Source of the DNA: Chitinophagales bacterium
GTDB lineage: Bacteria > Bacteroidota > Bacteroidia > Chitinophagales > Chitinophagaceae
DNA length: 64,000 nucleotides
NCBI GenBank assembly: GCA_020636575.1
Contig: JACJXP010000001.1
Span: 434,001-498,000 of the forward strand
Direction: 5' to 3'
Below, piece after piece: positions 16,555 through 23,950 of this stretch; within the stretch, counting starts at the first letter, position 1, and each line of letters begins with the position of its first letter. Both the position numbers and the translations under genes were made by a program. Below the pieces are notes generated by a model. That model was not told where the DNA came from, made no database searches, and worked only from the letters and a program-made list of their open reading frames with translations.

Positions 16555-16988
16555 CAGATAAATCCTCTGCAATTTTTAGATCCGCATCGGCAAGGCAAAG
16601 TTCCTTCATGATGCGTTTCACCGTAATCGCAACTTAGTTCTTCTCCTTTTTTGATATTTTTTAAAGCATAAAACTCCACCCGGTTCTTCAATACCCGCAT
16701 ATAAGTATTGGGATCACAGGAATGATTAATAAAACGTATATCATTAGGCTGTGCAGATGCATTCAATGCCAGGTCATCATCCAGCTCCACCAGGTTGATC
16801 ACTTTTTTGTCCTTAATAAGTTTTAAGGCCTCTTTCATAGTGACTATAACTCCGCCAAGATCACCTATTTTTTTTCGGGCTGGTATTCTTTGTAAAGCGT
16901 AAGCTCCTTTACCCGCTATTTTGCTTTTGGCGATTTTTACAGGGTAGTAAATATGATATGGAGGAGTTACCGGGGGATCTTTTTTCAT
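16554..16988 (-). CDS. SET domain protein (lysine methyltransferase-like)
   Basis: A small protein of about 144 residues made of one SET domain. Visible motifs are KIAGKGAYAL (cofactor loop region), FINHSCDPNT (the pseudoknot NHSCxPN), ELSCDYGE, and a post-SET-like cysteine cluster CRCGSKNCRG. SET proteins transfer methyl groups from S-adenosylmethionine to protein lysines; bacterial substrates are mostly unknown. The ATG at 16988 overlaps the nitroreductase stop (ATGA); a start at 17003 is also possible. The stop overlaps the peroxidase start, so the three genes are translationally coupled. Confidence 0.85.
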   Translation of the reverse strand: MKKDPPVTPPYHIYYPVKIAKSKIAGKGAYALQRIPARKKIGDLGGVIVTMKEALKLIKDKKVINLVELDDDLALNASAQPNDIRFINHSCDPNTYMRVLKNRVEFYALKNIKKGEELSCDYGETHHEGTLPCRCGSKNCRGFI

Positions 16989-17569
16989 CTGCCTGTTATC
17001 CATTTAACCTTTTCTTCAATCGGCATCCGTGTAGCCCCACCTGTTGGTATTGCAACATGTCCTATATAAAAAAAACCAAGTAAGCGGTCATTCTCTCCCA
17101 AACCAAAAAAACTTTTTGCCTCTTCTTTATAAGTAACACCGCCTGTTGTCCAATAACCACCCAAGCCATAAGCAGTTACAGATAAATACAGGTTTTGAAC
17201 AGCACAGGCCACGGCAGCTATATCTTCTACTTCAGGAATGTTTTTATTGGTTGTACGCTTCATGCCCAACGCTATAACATGCGATGCTTTGAGTGGGTTT
17301 TGCTGAAGCTTACCATAAGTGATCTCCTTAAAATTCTCTCCGGCCAATTGCTTATAAAGTTCACTTTGAAATGTAGCCAGTTGTTGCAATCCATCACCTG
17401 AGAAAACAGTGAAATGCCAGGGTTCCTGCTTGCCATGGTTTGGTGCCCAGGTAGCATTGATAAGAATTTCTTTTATGATATCATCATCTACCTTTTTCCC
17501 TGTTTCAAACTGGTCAGGGAAAGTAGATCTCCTGCTTCGTACTAACTGATTGAACAATTCTGACTGCAT
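16985..17569 (-). CDS. nitroreductase family protein
   Basis: A 194-residue flavin (FMN) oxidoreductase of the nitroreductase fold. Seen are the N-terminal RSRRSTFPDQF (FMN phosphate binding), WAPNHGKQEPWHFTVF, and the AYGLGGYWTTGG segment near 140. It is closest in pattern to the YdjA-type group. Substrates are not predictable. It is the first gene of the minus-strand unit that continues with the SET protein and the cytochrome c peroxidase. Confidence 0.9.
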   Translation of the reverse strand: MQSELFNQLVRSRRSTFPDQFETGKKVDDDIIKEILINATWAPNHGKQEPWHFTVFSGDGLQQLATFQSELYKQLAGENFKEITYGKLQQNPLKASHVIALGMKRTTNKNIPEVEDIAAVACAVQNLYLSVTAYGLGGYWTTGGVTYKEEAKSFFGLGENDRLLGFFYIGHVAIPTGGATRMPIEEKVKWITGR

Positions 17570-17655
17570 AATATTATTTGTGCGAAAATAACCCGTATTT
17601 AATAATTGATACCCTGATCATTTATACTATGACTATATCTATAAGGGAAAGATAA

Positions 17656-18600
17656 TTACGAACGCAACAACAATTCGCAGGGCTTTAAACCTGTATGCTT
17701 TTTAAAGGCAGTTGAAAAGTGAGAAATAGAGGAATAACCCAGCATCATAGAAACTTCAGTTACACTGAGTCCTTTTTCGTAAAGCAGGTATTTTGCATGC
17801 TCCATCCGTTGACTTTGATAAAAGTCAAAAACAGTGGTACCAAACAATTCTTTGAATCCTTTTTTAAGATAACATTCGTTGATAGCCACCTTACGGCTGA
17901 GTTCTTTAATGGTGATCGGTTCGCCAATATGCTGTACCAATATCTCCCTTGCTTTTACAATCTTTTCCCTGTCTGCTTCATTAGCGAGGAATTTACAGTT
18001 TACTACATCAATTTCTTTCTCTCCCAACATACAATCAAGGCTGTAGAGTAAGAGCATCTGGGTTTGGGCATTGATGTAAATATTCTCCAGGCTTCCTGAA
18101 TAGGTATGATTCAACACTCCTTCCAATACCATCCTCGTTTTACCACAAAGAGGTAATATCTTGGTAAAGGATGACTGATGCCTGAACTGAAGAATTTTAT
18201 CTGTAAGCACATTGTTTCGCATACCGGGCTTAACAAACTGGCTTAGCTGTACTGGTGAAAACCGGAAACTGACCACATCCACACTTTCCACTCTTTCCAT
18301 ACAGCTTTTAGAAGCGCTGAACTGGCACATGTCACATTCAGTATCCTTTTTCCGGCAATAAACATTCCCGCTGACGCAAAAACGTAATTCAAAATAATTA
18401 TCCTCAGGCTTATTCTTTGCATAATGATACAGCATCATACCAGTATCATCAATATTCCATTGCAGGTTCCGTCTGTATCGATCAATGTTATATTGTATAG
18501 AACCCGGAATTTGCTGTTGCCTTTGTTGTAAAAGCAGCATCTCATTCTCCATGGGTGCCTGTTTGCAAGCCAGTGATAATATGTCCGGAGGATTATGCAT
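17656..18600 (-). CDS. AraC-type regulator with N-terminal cysteine cluster
   Basis: A 314-residue transcriptional regulator. The C-terminal 100 residues are a double helix-turn-helix of the AraC family (ITIKELSRKVAINECYLKKG, then VTEVSMMLGYSSISHFSTAF). The N-terminal part contains five close cysteines, Cys75, Cys82, Cys89, Cys92 and Cys100, not typical of sugar-sensing AraC domains; they may hold metal or sense redox state. The first methionine at 18600 is used; a second is at 18552. The gene is 86 bases upstream of the nitroreductase operon on the same strand and may control it. Confidence 0.85.
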   Translation of the reverse strand: MHNPPDILSLACKQAPMENEMLLLQQRQQQIPGSIQYNIDRYRRNLQWNIDDTGMMLYHYAKNKPEDNYFELRFCVSGNVYCRKKDTECDMCQFSASKSCMERVESVDVVSFRFSPVQLSQFVKPGMRNNVLTDKILQFRHQSSFTKILPLCGKTRMVLEGVLNHTYSGSLENIYINAQTQMLLLYSLDCMLGEKEIDVVNCKFLANEADREKIVKAREILVQHIGEPITIKELSRKVAINECYLKKGFKELFGTTVFDFYQSQRMEHAKYLLYEKGLSVTEVSMMLGYSSISHFSTAFKKHTGLKPCELLLRS

Positions 18601-18607
18601 TAAGCAA

Positions 18608-18615
18608 CAAATTTA
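18608..18615 (-). promoter_or_regulatory. candidate -7 box for the AraC-type regulator
   Basis: The minus strand reads TAAATTTG (TAnnTTTG), 7 bases before the start at 18600. If it is used, the leader is nearly absent, or the real start is the second methionine at 18552. Confidence 0.45.
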
Positions 18616-18719
18616 CAAAACAGCAGGGAAACTTGATGGTTGAACTTTGAATACAGGGCTGAGGTACTGATTTTTAACATACTGAACGTAAAAAAAGTTC
18701 CTTATTAGCGGCTAAAAGC

Positions 18720-18727
18720 TACCTTTG
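18720..18727 (+). promoter_or_regulatory. candidate -7 box for lpxA
   Basis: TACCTTTG matches TAnnTTTG exactly, 31 bases before the lpxA start. The stretch about 20 bases upstream has GTTCC in place of TTTG. Confidence 0.5.
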
Positions 18728-18758
18728 CGCAACCGCAAACTGGCGGTATGCTGCAACT

Positions 18759-19565
18759 ATGATTCATCCCCATACATATATACACCCGAATGCCAAAGTG
18801 GCCACCAATGTAAAGATTGATCCATTTACCGTTATTCATCCGGATGTTGAAATTGGGGAAGGCACCTGGGTGGGCTCAAATGTCACCATTATGGAAGGTG
18901 CCCGTATCGGAAAAAATTGCCGCATTTTTCCCGGTGCAGTTATTTCAGCCATACCCCAGGATCTGAAATTTGAAGGCGAAGCTTCCATTGTTGAAATAGG
19001 TGATAATACTACGATCAGAGAATTTGTAACGGTGAACAGGGGAACTAAAGCGCTGGGTAAAACAGTAATTGGCTCTAATTGCCAGATACAGGCTTATAGC
19101 CATATTGCTCATGATTGTATTGTAGGTGATCATTGCATCATCAGTAACAATACACAAGTAGCCGGTCATGTTGTGATCGGGGATTGGTGTGTTTTGGCAG
19201 GCATGTGTGCCATTCATCAATTTGTAAAAATTGGCGACCATGCTTTTATCAGTGGCGGTTCACTTGTAAGAAAAGATGTTCCTCCCTATATCAAAGCAGC
19301 CAGGGACCCCCTAAGCTATGCAGGTGTTAACTCTGTAGGCTTGAAGAGGAGAGGTTTTAGCATTGACCAGATCAATCATATTCTGGATATATACAGGGTT
19401 ATATACAACAAAGGGTTGAACACCTCACAGGCCATGGTGTATATTGAAGAAGAAATGCCTGCTACAGACGAGAGGGATGAAATTGTCACCTTTATCCGGG
19501 AAAGTGGCCGGGGCATCATCAAACGATTTACCAAAGGATCACAGGATGACGATCTTGCTATCTGA
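18759..19565 (+). CDS. lpxA: acyl-ACP--UDP-N-acetylglucosamine O-acyltransferase
   Basis: The first enzyme of lipid A synthesis, transferring a 3-hydroxyacyl chain from ACP to UDP-GlcNAc in the cytoplasm. The N-terminal 190 residues are left-handed beta-helix hexapeptide repeats (ANVKIDPF, VIHPDVEIGEGTWVGSNV and so on) with the active-site region IQAYSHIAHDCIVG. The C-terminal helical domain (about 190-255) is normal, as is the length of 268. lpxD and lpxC are not in this window. The next gene's start lies 20 bases inside the lpxA end, so the two are coupled. Confidence 0.97.
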   Translation: MIHPHTYIHPNAKVATNVKIDPFTVIHPDVEIGEGTWVGSNVTIMEGARIGKNCRIFPGAVISAIPQDLKFEGEASIVEIGDNTTIREFVTVNRGTKALGKTVIGSNCQIQAYSHIAHDCIVGDHCIISNNTQVAGHVVIGDWCVLAGMCAIHQFVKIGDHAFISGGSLVRKDVPPYIKAARDPLSYAGVNSVGLKRRGFSIDQINHILDIYRVIYNKGLNTSQAMVYIEEEMPATDERDEIVTFIRESGRGIIKRFTKGSQDDDLAI

Positions 19566-20163
19566 TGCCGGTAAACGGTTCAACCGCGACTGGATCTTCC
19601 GTCATTTAAACTACAGTTTTGAGAAAGGAAAGGCCTATGCCATTACCGGTCCTAACGGGAGCGGCAAGAGTACTTTTTTGCAGGTATTGAGCGGTGGTAT
19701 GATGCTGAATGAAGGTGTTATTGAATGGAAAAATGAGCATAAAAAAATTGATAGCGAAAGAATATTCCAGCACATTTCCCTGTGTGCCCCATATCTTGAA
19801 CTGGTTGAAGAAATGACGCTGGATGAACTTCTGAGTTTTCATCAAAATTTTAAACCTTTTATTCCGGGGATCAGTGCAAATGATATTATATTAAAAGTAG
19901 GGCTTGATAAAGCAGCTAAGAAACAGATCCGTAATTATTCTTCTGGCATGAAGCAGCGGGTAAAACTGGCCCAATGCATCTTTTCTGATACACCCATCAT
20001 ATTATTGGATGAGCCATGTACCAATCTTGATGCAGAAGGCATTACACTTTACCAATCCTTAATTGATACTTATTGCAAAGAAAAACTGGTGATCGTTAGT
20101 AGTAATGATGAAATAGAATATGGATTTTGTGAGAATATTATTAACATGAGCAATCACAAATAA
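19546..20163 (+). CDS. ABC transporter ATP-binding protein
   Basis: A compact 205-residue ATPase. Walker A is GPNGSGKST, the signature is YSSGMKQRVKLAQ and Walker B is PIILLDEPC. The ATG at 19546 (MTILLSDAGKRFN) overlaps the end of lpxA by 20 bases. The length and the AGKRFNRDWIFRHLN start resemble CcmA-like or small export ATPases. No classical permease is adjacent; the next gene encodes a four-helix membrane protein that could conceivably be a partner. The link to lpxA suggests an envelope role, which is inference. Confidence 0.85.
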   Translation: MTILLSDAGKRFNRDWIFRHLNYSFEKGKAYAITGPNGSGKSTFLQVLSGGMMLNEGVIEWKNEHKKIDSERIFQHISLCAPYLELVEEMTLDELLSFHQNFKPFIPGISANDIILKVGLDKAAKKQIRNYSSGMKQRVKLAQCIFSDTPIILLDEPCTNLDAEGITLYQSLIDTYCKEKLVIVSSNDEIEYGFCENIINMSNHK

Positions 20164-20168
20164 TTTGC

Positions 20169-21083
20169 ATGGTTAAAAGCAAATACAGTGTCACATTCTG
20201 GATTAACCTATCGCTTTCTATTCTTTTCCTTATTGGCCTATTTTCAGTAGTTGCTCTTGGAAAAATTAACTTATTTGAAAATAGCAAAAAGATCCCTTTA
20301 CCCAATTGGTTGTTTTTTCTGCTTCTCTTGATTTTAGTTTGTTATTTATTATACTCAACATTAAAAGCTGCACCAGTTTACATTATATCTGATTCCAAAA
20401 TTCAAAAAAAAAGACTTTTTAGAAAACCTTTAATCATAACAGAGGATGTAATTGAGGAGATTATTATGTTTACTCGAAGCAAGTCAATGGGCTTAGAAAC
20501 AATTACTTCAAGTATCAAATTGAAGAATAAAGCAGTTCTCAAAATACCTAATATAAGCTACAGCAATTCGTCTAAGCTCAGGGTGTCTTTAAAGAATTAT
20601 TTCTTTAAAAAGATCAAACCTTATTTCTCAGAGAATAAAAAAGCAAATGATGATTACTTTGAAGAAAAATTTGCTGGTAATTTTTTAACAAGTTTCAACA
20701 CACTGCTTCTTTTTGGTTTTATAATTGGCTTATCTGTTTCAACATATAAAACACTTGAATTGCATCCTGAAAGAAGCCTTATTATGTTAATCCCAATAGC
20801 TATTTTCTACTTTGCCTTTGGCTTTCAGATGTATTTCTTTATTATAAGAGACAACTCATTAATCATTAAAAATCATTTCCTGCCCTGGATTTCAAAAAAA
20901 TATGATTTAAAAGAAATAATAATTATTCTAAGAAAAAGTGTTTACAAACAATCCGATGCCTTAACAATTATCACTGGCGATTTGCAAATTAAATCATTTG
21001 GCGCTGGCAGTTTGAAGGAAAGACACTGGGAGCAATTAATGGAGAAATTCAAAAGTATAGGCATACAAATATCTCTCAATTAA
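20169..21083 (+). CDS. membrane protein with an internally duplicated domain
   Basis: A 304-residue protein I cannot assign to a named family. It shows two similar halves: two membrane helices (about 9-30 and 44-63) followed by a soluble beta-rich segment (YIISDSKIQKKRLFRK...), then two more helices (about 173-193 and 200-225) followed by a second such segment (FIIRDNSLIIKNHFL...). The soluble parts resemble bacterial PH-like domains. The gene starts six bases after the ABC ATPase ends and is followed by a terminator, so it is in the lpxA unit. Its codons are visibly more AT-rich than those of lpxA, which may mean a later arrival. Confidence 0.6.
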   Translation: MVKSKYSVTFWINLSLSILFLIGLFSVVALGKINLFENSKKIPLPNWLFFLLLLILVCYLLYSTLKAAPVYIISDSKIQKKRLFRKPLIITEDVIEEIIMFTRSKSMGLETITSSIKLKNKAVLKIPNISYSNSSKLRVSLKNYFFKKIKPYFSENKKANDDYFEEKFAGNFLTSFNTLLLFGFIIGLSVSTYKTLELHPERSLIMLIPIAIFYFAFGFQMYFFIIRDNSLIIKNHFLPWISKKYDLKEIIIILRKSVYKQSDALTIITGDLQIKSFGAGSLKERHWEQLMEKFKSIGIQISLN

Positions 21084-21106
21084 ACAAATTGACTTAACAA
21101 ATATTG

Positions 21107-21144
21107 ATATAAATGCCCATCAATAAAATGATGGGCATTTATAT
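21107..21144. terminator. long AT-flanked stem-loop, bidirectional terminator
   Basis: ATATAAATGCCCATCA pairs perfectly with TGATGGGCATTTATAT (16 bp) around a 6-base loop. It lies between two convergent genes, the duplicated membrane protein and the YD-like lipoprotein, and can serve both. Confidence 0.8.
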
Positions 21145-21166
21145 AACTGAGATAAAACTTTAATTT

Positions 21167-21964
21167 CTATTTCTTTTCCTCCTCTTTTCGATAAGTATAA
21201 GTTCTCTTTACAATTTTTGTTGGCTTACCATCTTCCATTGTTGTACGCTGCGTCCAGTTGCCCATTTCATCATGAGCATCATAAGTATACTTTGTAACCT
21301 TTGTTGTAGTAGAATCTTTACCAACATTTGTAAAAGATGATTCTATAAGTTCACCCTTATCATTATACTTTGATGTTGAGCTGTTTTTTACTGTCCCTAC
21401 ACTGTCTTTAATCGTATTACTTAACATTTGATGTTTGTCGTATACACTTTCACCCTGCATTCTGAAAACACTGTCTTTATCATATTGCTTCCAGCCGGTA
21501 ACCTCACCAACATCATTCATGGTGACATCAGTGTAATAAACATCATCTTTACCAGTTGAATCTATTGCTACAGCCAATGTTATTTTTCCATCCGCATCTA
21601 TATCAACTCTGAATCCACCATTGCTTTTCCCATCTTTGGTACTTGACATACTTTTAAACTGGCCATTCGGGTGCCTGGTCATAACTGTTTCGCCACTAAT
21701 TGTGCCATTCTTGTCTTTGCTTACATTTTTTATGCTGTTTCCGTTTTCATCGTATTCCGTTACATCGGCACAACAAGAATCAGCTTCGCCGATATTTCCC
21801 ATACTATCTACTTTATAAGAGGTTTCCTCATAGGAAGCAATATCACCCTTTAGATTTTCTGATTCAAGATCATGCCAGGTAACTGCTGAAGTGGTGTCTT
21901 TACCGCTATTGTTACAAGCAGCGAGAATTAAAAAAGTGGCTAAGAAAAAAGAAAGCTTTCTCAT
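21167..21964 (-). CDS. lipoprotein with YD/MORN-like repeats
   Basis: A lipoprotein of about 265 residues starting at 21964 (MRKLSFFLATFLILAACNN, lipobox LAAC at Cys17); the frame extends to 22039 but the extra residues do not make a better start. The body is made of repeating units with YDENGNSIKN, YNDKGELIES and YDAHDEMGNWT, similar to the text-like repeats of YD or YwqK-type proteins. A surface-exposed structural or binding role is plausible; function is unknown. An inverted repeat GATCGT/ACGATC lies upstream at 22068-22088. Confidence 0.6.
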   Translation of the reverse strand: MRKLSFFLATFLILAACNNSGKDTTSAVTWHDLESENLKGDIASYEETSYKVDSMGNIGEADSCCADVTEYDENGNSIKNVSKDKNGTISGETVMTRHPNGQFKSMSSTKDGKSNGGFRVDIDADGKITLAVAIDSTGKDDVYYTDVTMNDVGEVTGWKQYDKDSVFRMQGESVYDKHQMLSNTIKDSVGTVKNSSTSKYNDKGELIESSFTNVGKDSTTTKVTKYTYDAHDEMGNWTQRTTMEDGKPTKIVKRTYTYRKEEEKK

Positions 21965-22154
21965 TTTGAATTGATTTTGAAGATTAAAAAAAGGGCAGAA
22001 TAGAATTGATAAGGAAGGAATTAGAAATAAATATACCATTTATATAGAATATGAAACAACTTTAAAAGATCGTCGATCATTTACGATCAAAATGACTTAC
22101 TAGTAAAGAGAACCAAGATGAAAGAGTTTATAAATCGTTGGATAATAGATCTTT

Positions 22155-23369
22155 CTATCGTTGGCTTGCAATCAATAGATTAAGATCAGTATACTTTAAA
22201 TCAAACCGCTGGCTAAGGTAGAAATTGGTCAATGCCCCCTTGAACATATAGATACCGCTACGCAGATGTAATTTATGCCAGACCAGTTTTTCAAACCCTC
22301 CTTCGTCTGCAGCTTCCAGTAATAAAGGCATCAGCACATTACTAATGGCCTGGGAAGCGGTTCGGGCAAAACCTGAAGGTATATTCGGTACACAATAATG
22401 TATCACACCATACTTCATAAAGATTGGATGCTCATGAGAAGTGATCTCTGATGTTTCAAAACAACCACCTCTGTCAATGCTTACATCAATGATAACAGAG
22501 CCTGGTCTCATATTACTCACCATTTCTTCCGTAACCACCATTGGGGTTCGTCCTGCTTCATTTCCAATAGCACCCACCGCTACTTCGCATGTTTTTAATT
22601 GTTTAGCAAGTAACCTGGGCTCAATAACGGATGTCCACATACGCTGGCCCACATTATTCTGCAACCGCTTCAGGCGGTACACACTATTGTCAAATACTTT
22701 TACGGATGCTCCCAATGCCAATGCCGCCCTTGCTGCGTACTCACCCACTATACCGGCACCCAGGATAATCACTTTAGTTGGCGCTATACCCGAAATACCT
22801 CCCAGCAATACGCCTTTTCCATGATTTGCAGAACCCAGGTACTGGGCAGCTATCAGCATCACTGCACTACCAGCTATCTCACTCATACTCCGTACGATCG
22901 GATAAGAATCGCTGTCATCTTTTAAATTTTCAAAAGATATAGCCGTTATCTTTTTCTCCATCATTTTACTCAGAATCTCTGCTTTGAGTACTGACAGATG
23001 AATGGGAGAAATGATGATCTGGTTAAGTTGTAATAAAGGAAGATCCTCTTCAATAACCGGGGCGCTTTTCACTAATAACGGTGCTTTAAAAATATCCTCC
23101 CGGGTATACACAATTTTGGCTCCCGCCTCGCTGTAATCCTTATCCCTGAAATGGGCCGCCTCGCCTGCATTATGTTCGATCATCACCTGGTGACCGTTAC
23201 TTACCAATACCCCTACCGCATCAGGTGTAAGCGCCACACGGTTTTCCTGAAATGCTATCTCCTTAGGAATCCCGATCATCATACCTTCTGTACGGGGCTT
23301 TATATCAAGCGTCTCTTCAAGGGTCTCGTAGCTAAAGGAGGTAGATATTGTTGGTTTTTGCTGGCTCAT
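22155..23369 (-). CDS. ald: alanine dehydrogenase
   Basis: A 404-residue NAD-dependent dehydrogenase that interconverts L-alanine and pyruvate. The N-terminal GIPKEIAFQENRVALTP is the AlaDh/PNT signature, and the Rossmann motif is VIILGAGIVGEYAARAAL near 200. The protein has an extra N-terminal stretch of about 30 residues and a long C-terminus, as usual in Bacteroidota forms. It lies 66 bases after tsaE on the same strand, a pairing I recall as common in this phylum. Confidence 0.9.
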   Translation of the reverse strand: MSQQKPTISTSFSYETLEETLDIKPRTEGMMIGIPKEIAFQENRVALTPDAVGVLVSNGHQVMIEHNAGEAAHFRDKDYSEAGAKIVYTREDIFKAPLLVKSAPVIEEDLPLLQLNQIIISPIHLSVLKAEILSKMMEKKITAISFENLKDDSDSYPIVRSMSEIAGSAVMLIAAQYLGSANHGKGVLLGGISGIAPTKVIILGAGIVGEYAARAALALGASVKVFDNSVYRLKRLQNNVGQRMWTSVIEPRLLAKQLKTCEVAVGAIGNEAGRTPMVVTEEMVSNMRPGSVIIDVSIDRGGCFETSEITSHEHPIFMKYGVIHYCVPNIPSGFARTASQAISNVLMPLLLEAADEGGFEKLVWHKLHLRSGIYMFKGALTNFYLSQRFDLKYTDLNLLIASQR

Positions 23370-23435
23370 TAATAGTTGTTGATTTCAGATGGCAAATTGG
23401 GCTCCACACCCAATAGTAAAGCATATCAAATGTAC

Positions 23436-23861
23436 CTAAATATCAGCTATTTTAAGTCCTCTCTTTTCGCTGCTGATCGCATCGATATATATATGAATTG
23501 TGTCTTCCGGAAACACGGCTGGCGCCTTTTCAGGCCATTCCACCAAGCATATTTCACCGCTATATAAAACATCTTCCACACCTGCCTGCTCTGCTTCTTG
23601 TTTATCCTTTAACCGATAGAGATCCATATGAAAAATGGCCCTTTTTGTGCCCTCACATAAATATTCATACTCATTAATAATTGAAAAAGTGGGACTGCCG
23701 GTTACATCTTTTACATCTTTCGCTTTACAAAGAGCCTGTATAAATGTTGTTTTGCCGGCTCCCATCTGCCCATGAAAGGCAAACACTTTTTGAGCCGGAA
23801 AAGCCTCCCAAAAAGCTTTTGCAACATCGTATATATTATCCAGAGAAAATTCCCATTCCAT
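23436..23861 (-). CDS. tsaE: tRNA threonylcarbamoyladenosine ATPase TsaE
   Basis: A 141-residue P-loop ATPase that, with TsaB and TsaD, makes the t6A37 modification of ANN-decoding tRNAs. Walker A is GQMGAGKTTF, followed by VTGSPTFSIINEYE, the TsaE signature. Walker B-like HMDLYRLKD follows near 90. It is the first gene of the tsaE-ald unit. Its start is only four bases from a TAnnTTTG box at 23866-23873, so its mRNA is probably leaderless. Confidence 0.95.
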   Translation of the reverse strand: MEWEFSLDNIYDVAKAFWEAFPAQKVFAFHGQMGAGKTTFIQALCKAKDVKDVTGSPTFSIINEYEYLCEGTKRAIFHMDLYRLKDKQEAEQAGVEDVLYSGEICLVEWPEKAPAVFPEDTIHIYIDAISSEKRGLKIADI

Positions 23862-23865
23862 ACGG

Positions 23866-23873
23866 CAAATTTA
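23866..23873 (-). promoter_or_regulatory. candidate -7 box for tsaE, four bases from the start codon
   Basis: The minus strand reads TAAATTTG (TAnnTTTG). Only four bases separate it from the tsaE ATG, placing the expected transcription start on or beside the start codon. Confidence 0.5.
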
Positions 23874-23938
23874 ACCCGATTAGCAACCATGTTGCCAAGA
23901 TATTCCGTGAATCATAATCTAAAGAACTATCATCAAAG

Positions 23939-23946
23939 TAACTTTG
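23939..23946 (+). promoter_or_regulatory. candidate -7 box for the copper ATPase gene, four bases from the start codon
   Basis: TAACTTTG matches TAnnTTTG exactly and ends four bases before the ATG at 23951. No other in-frame ATG precedes the metal-binding domain, so a leaderless transcript is likely. Confidence 0.55.
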
Positions 23947-23950
23947 CAGA

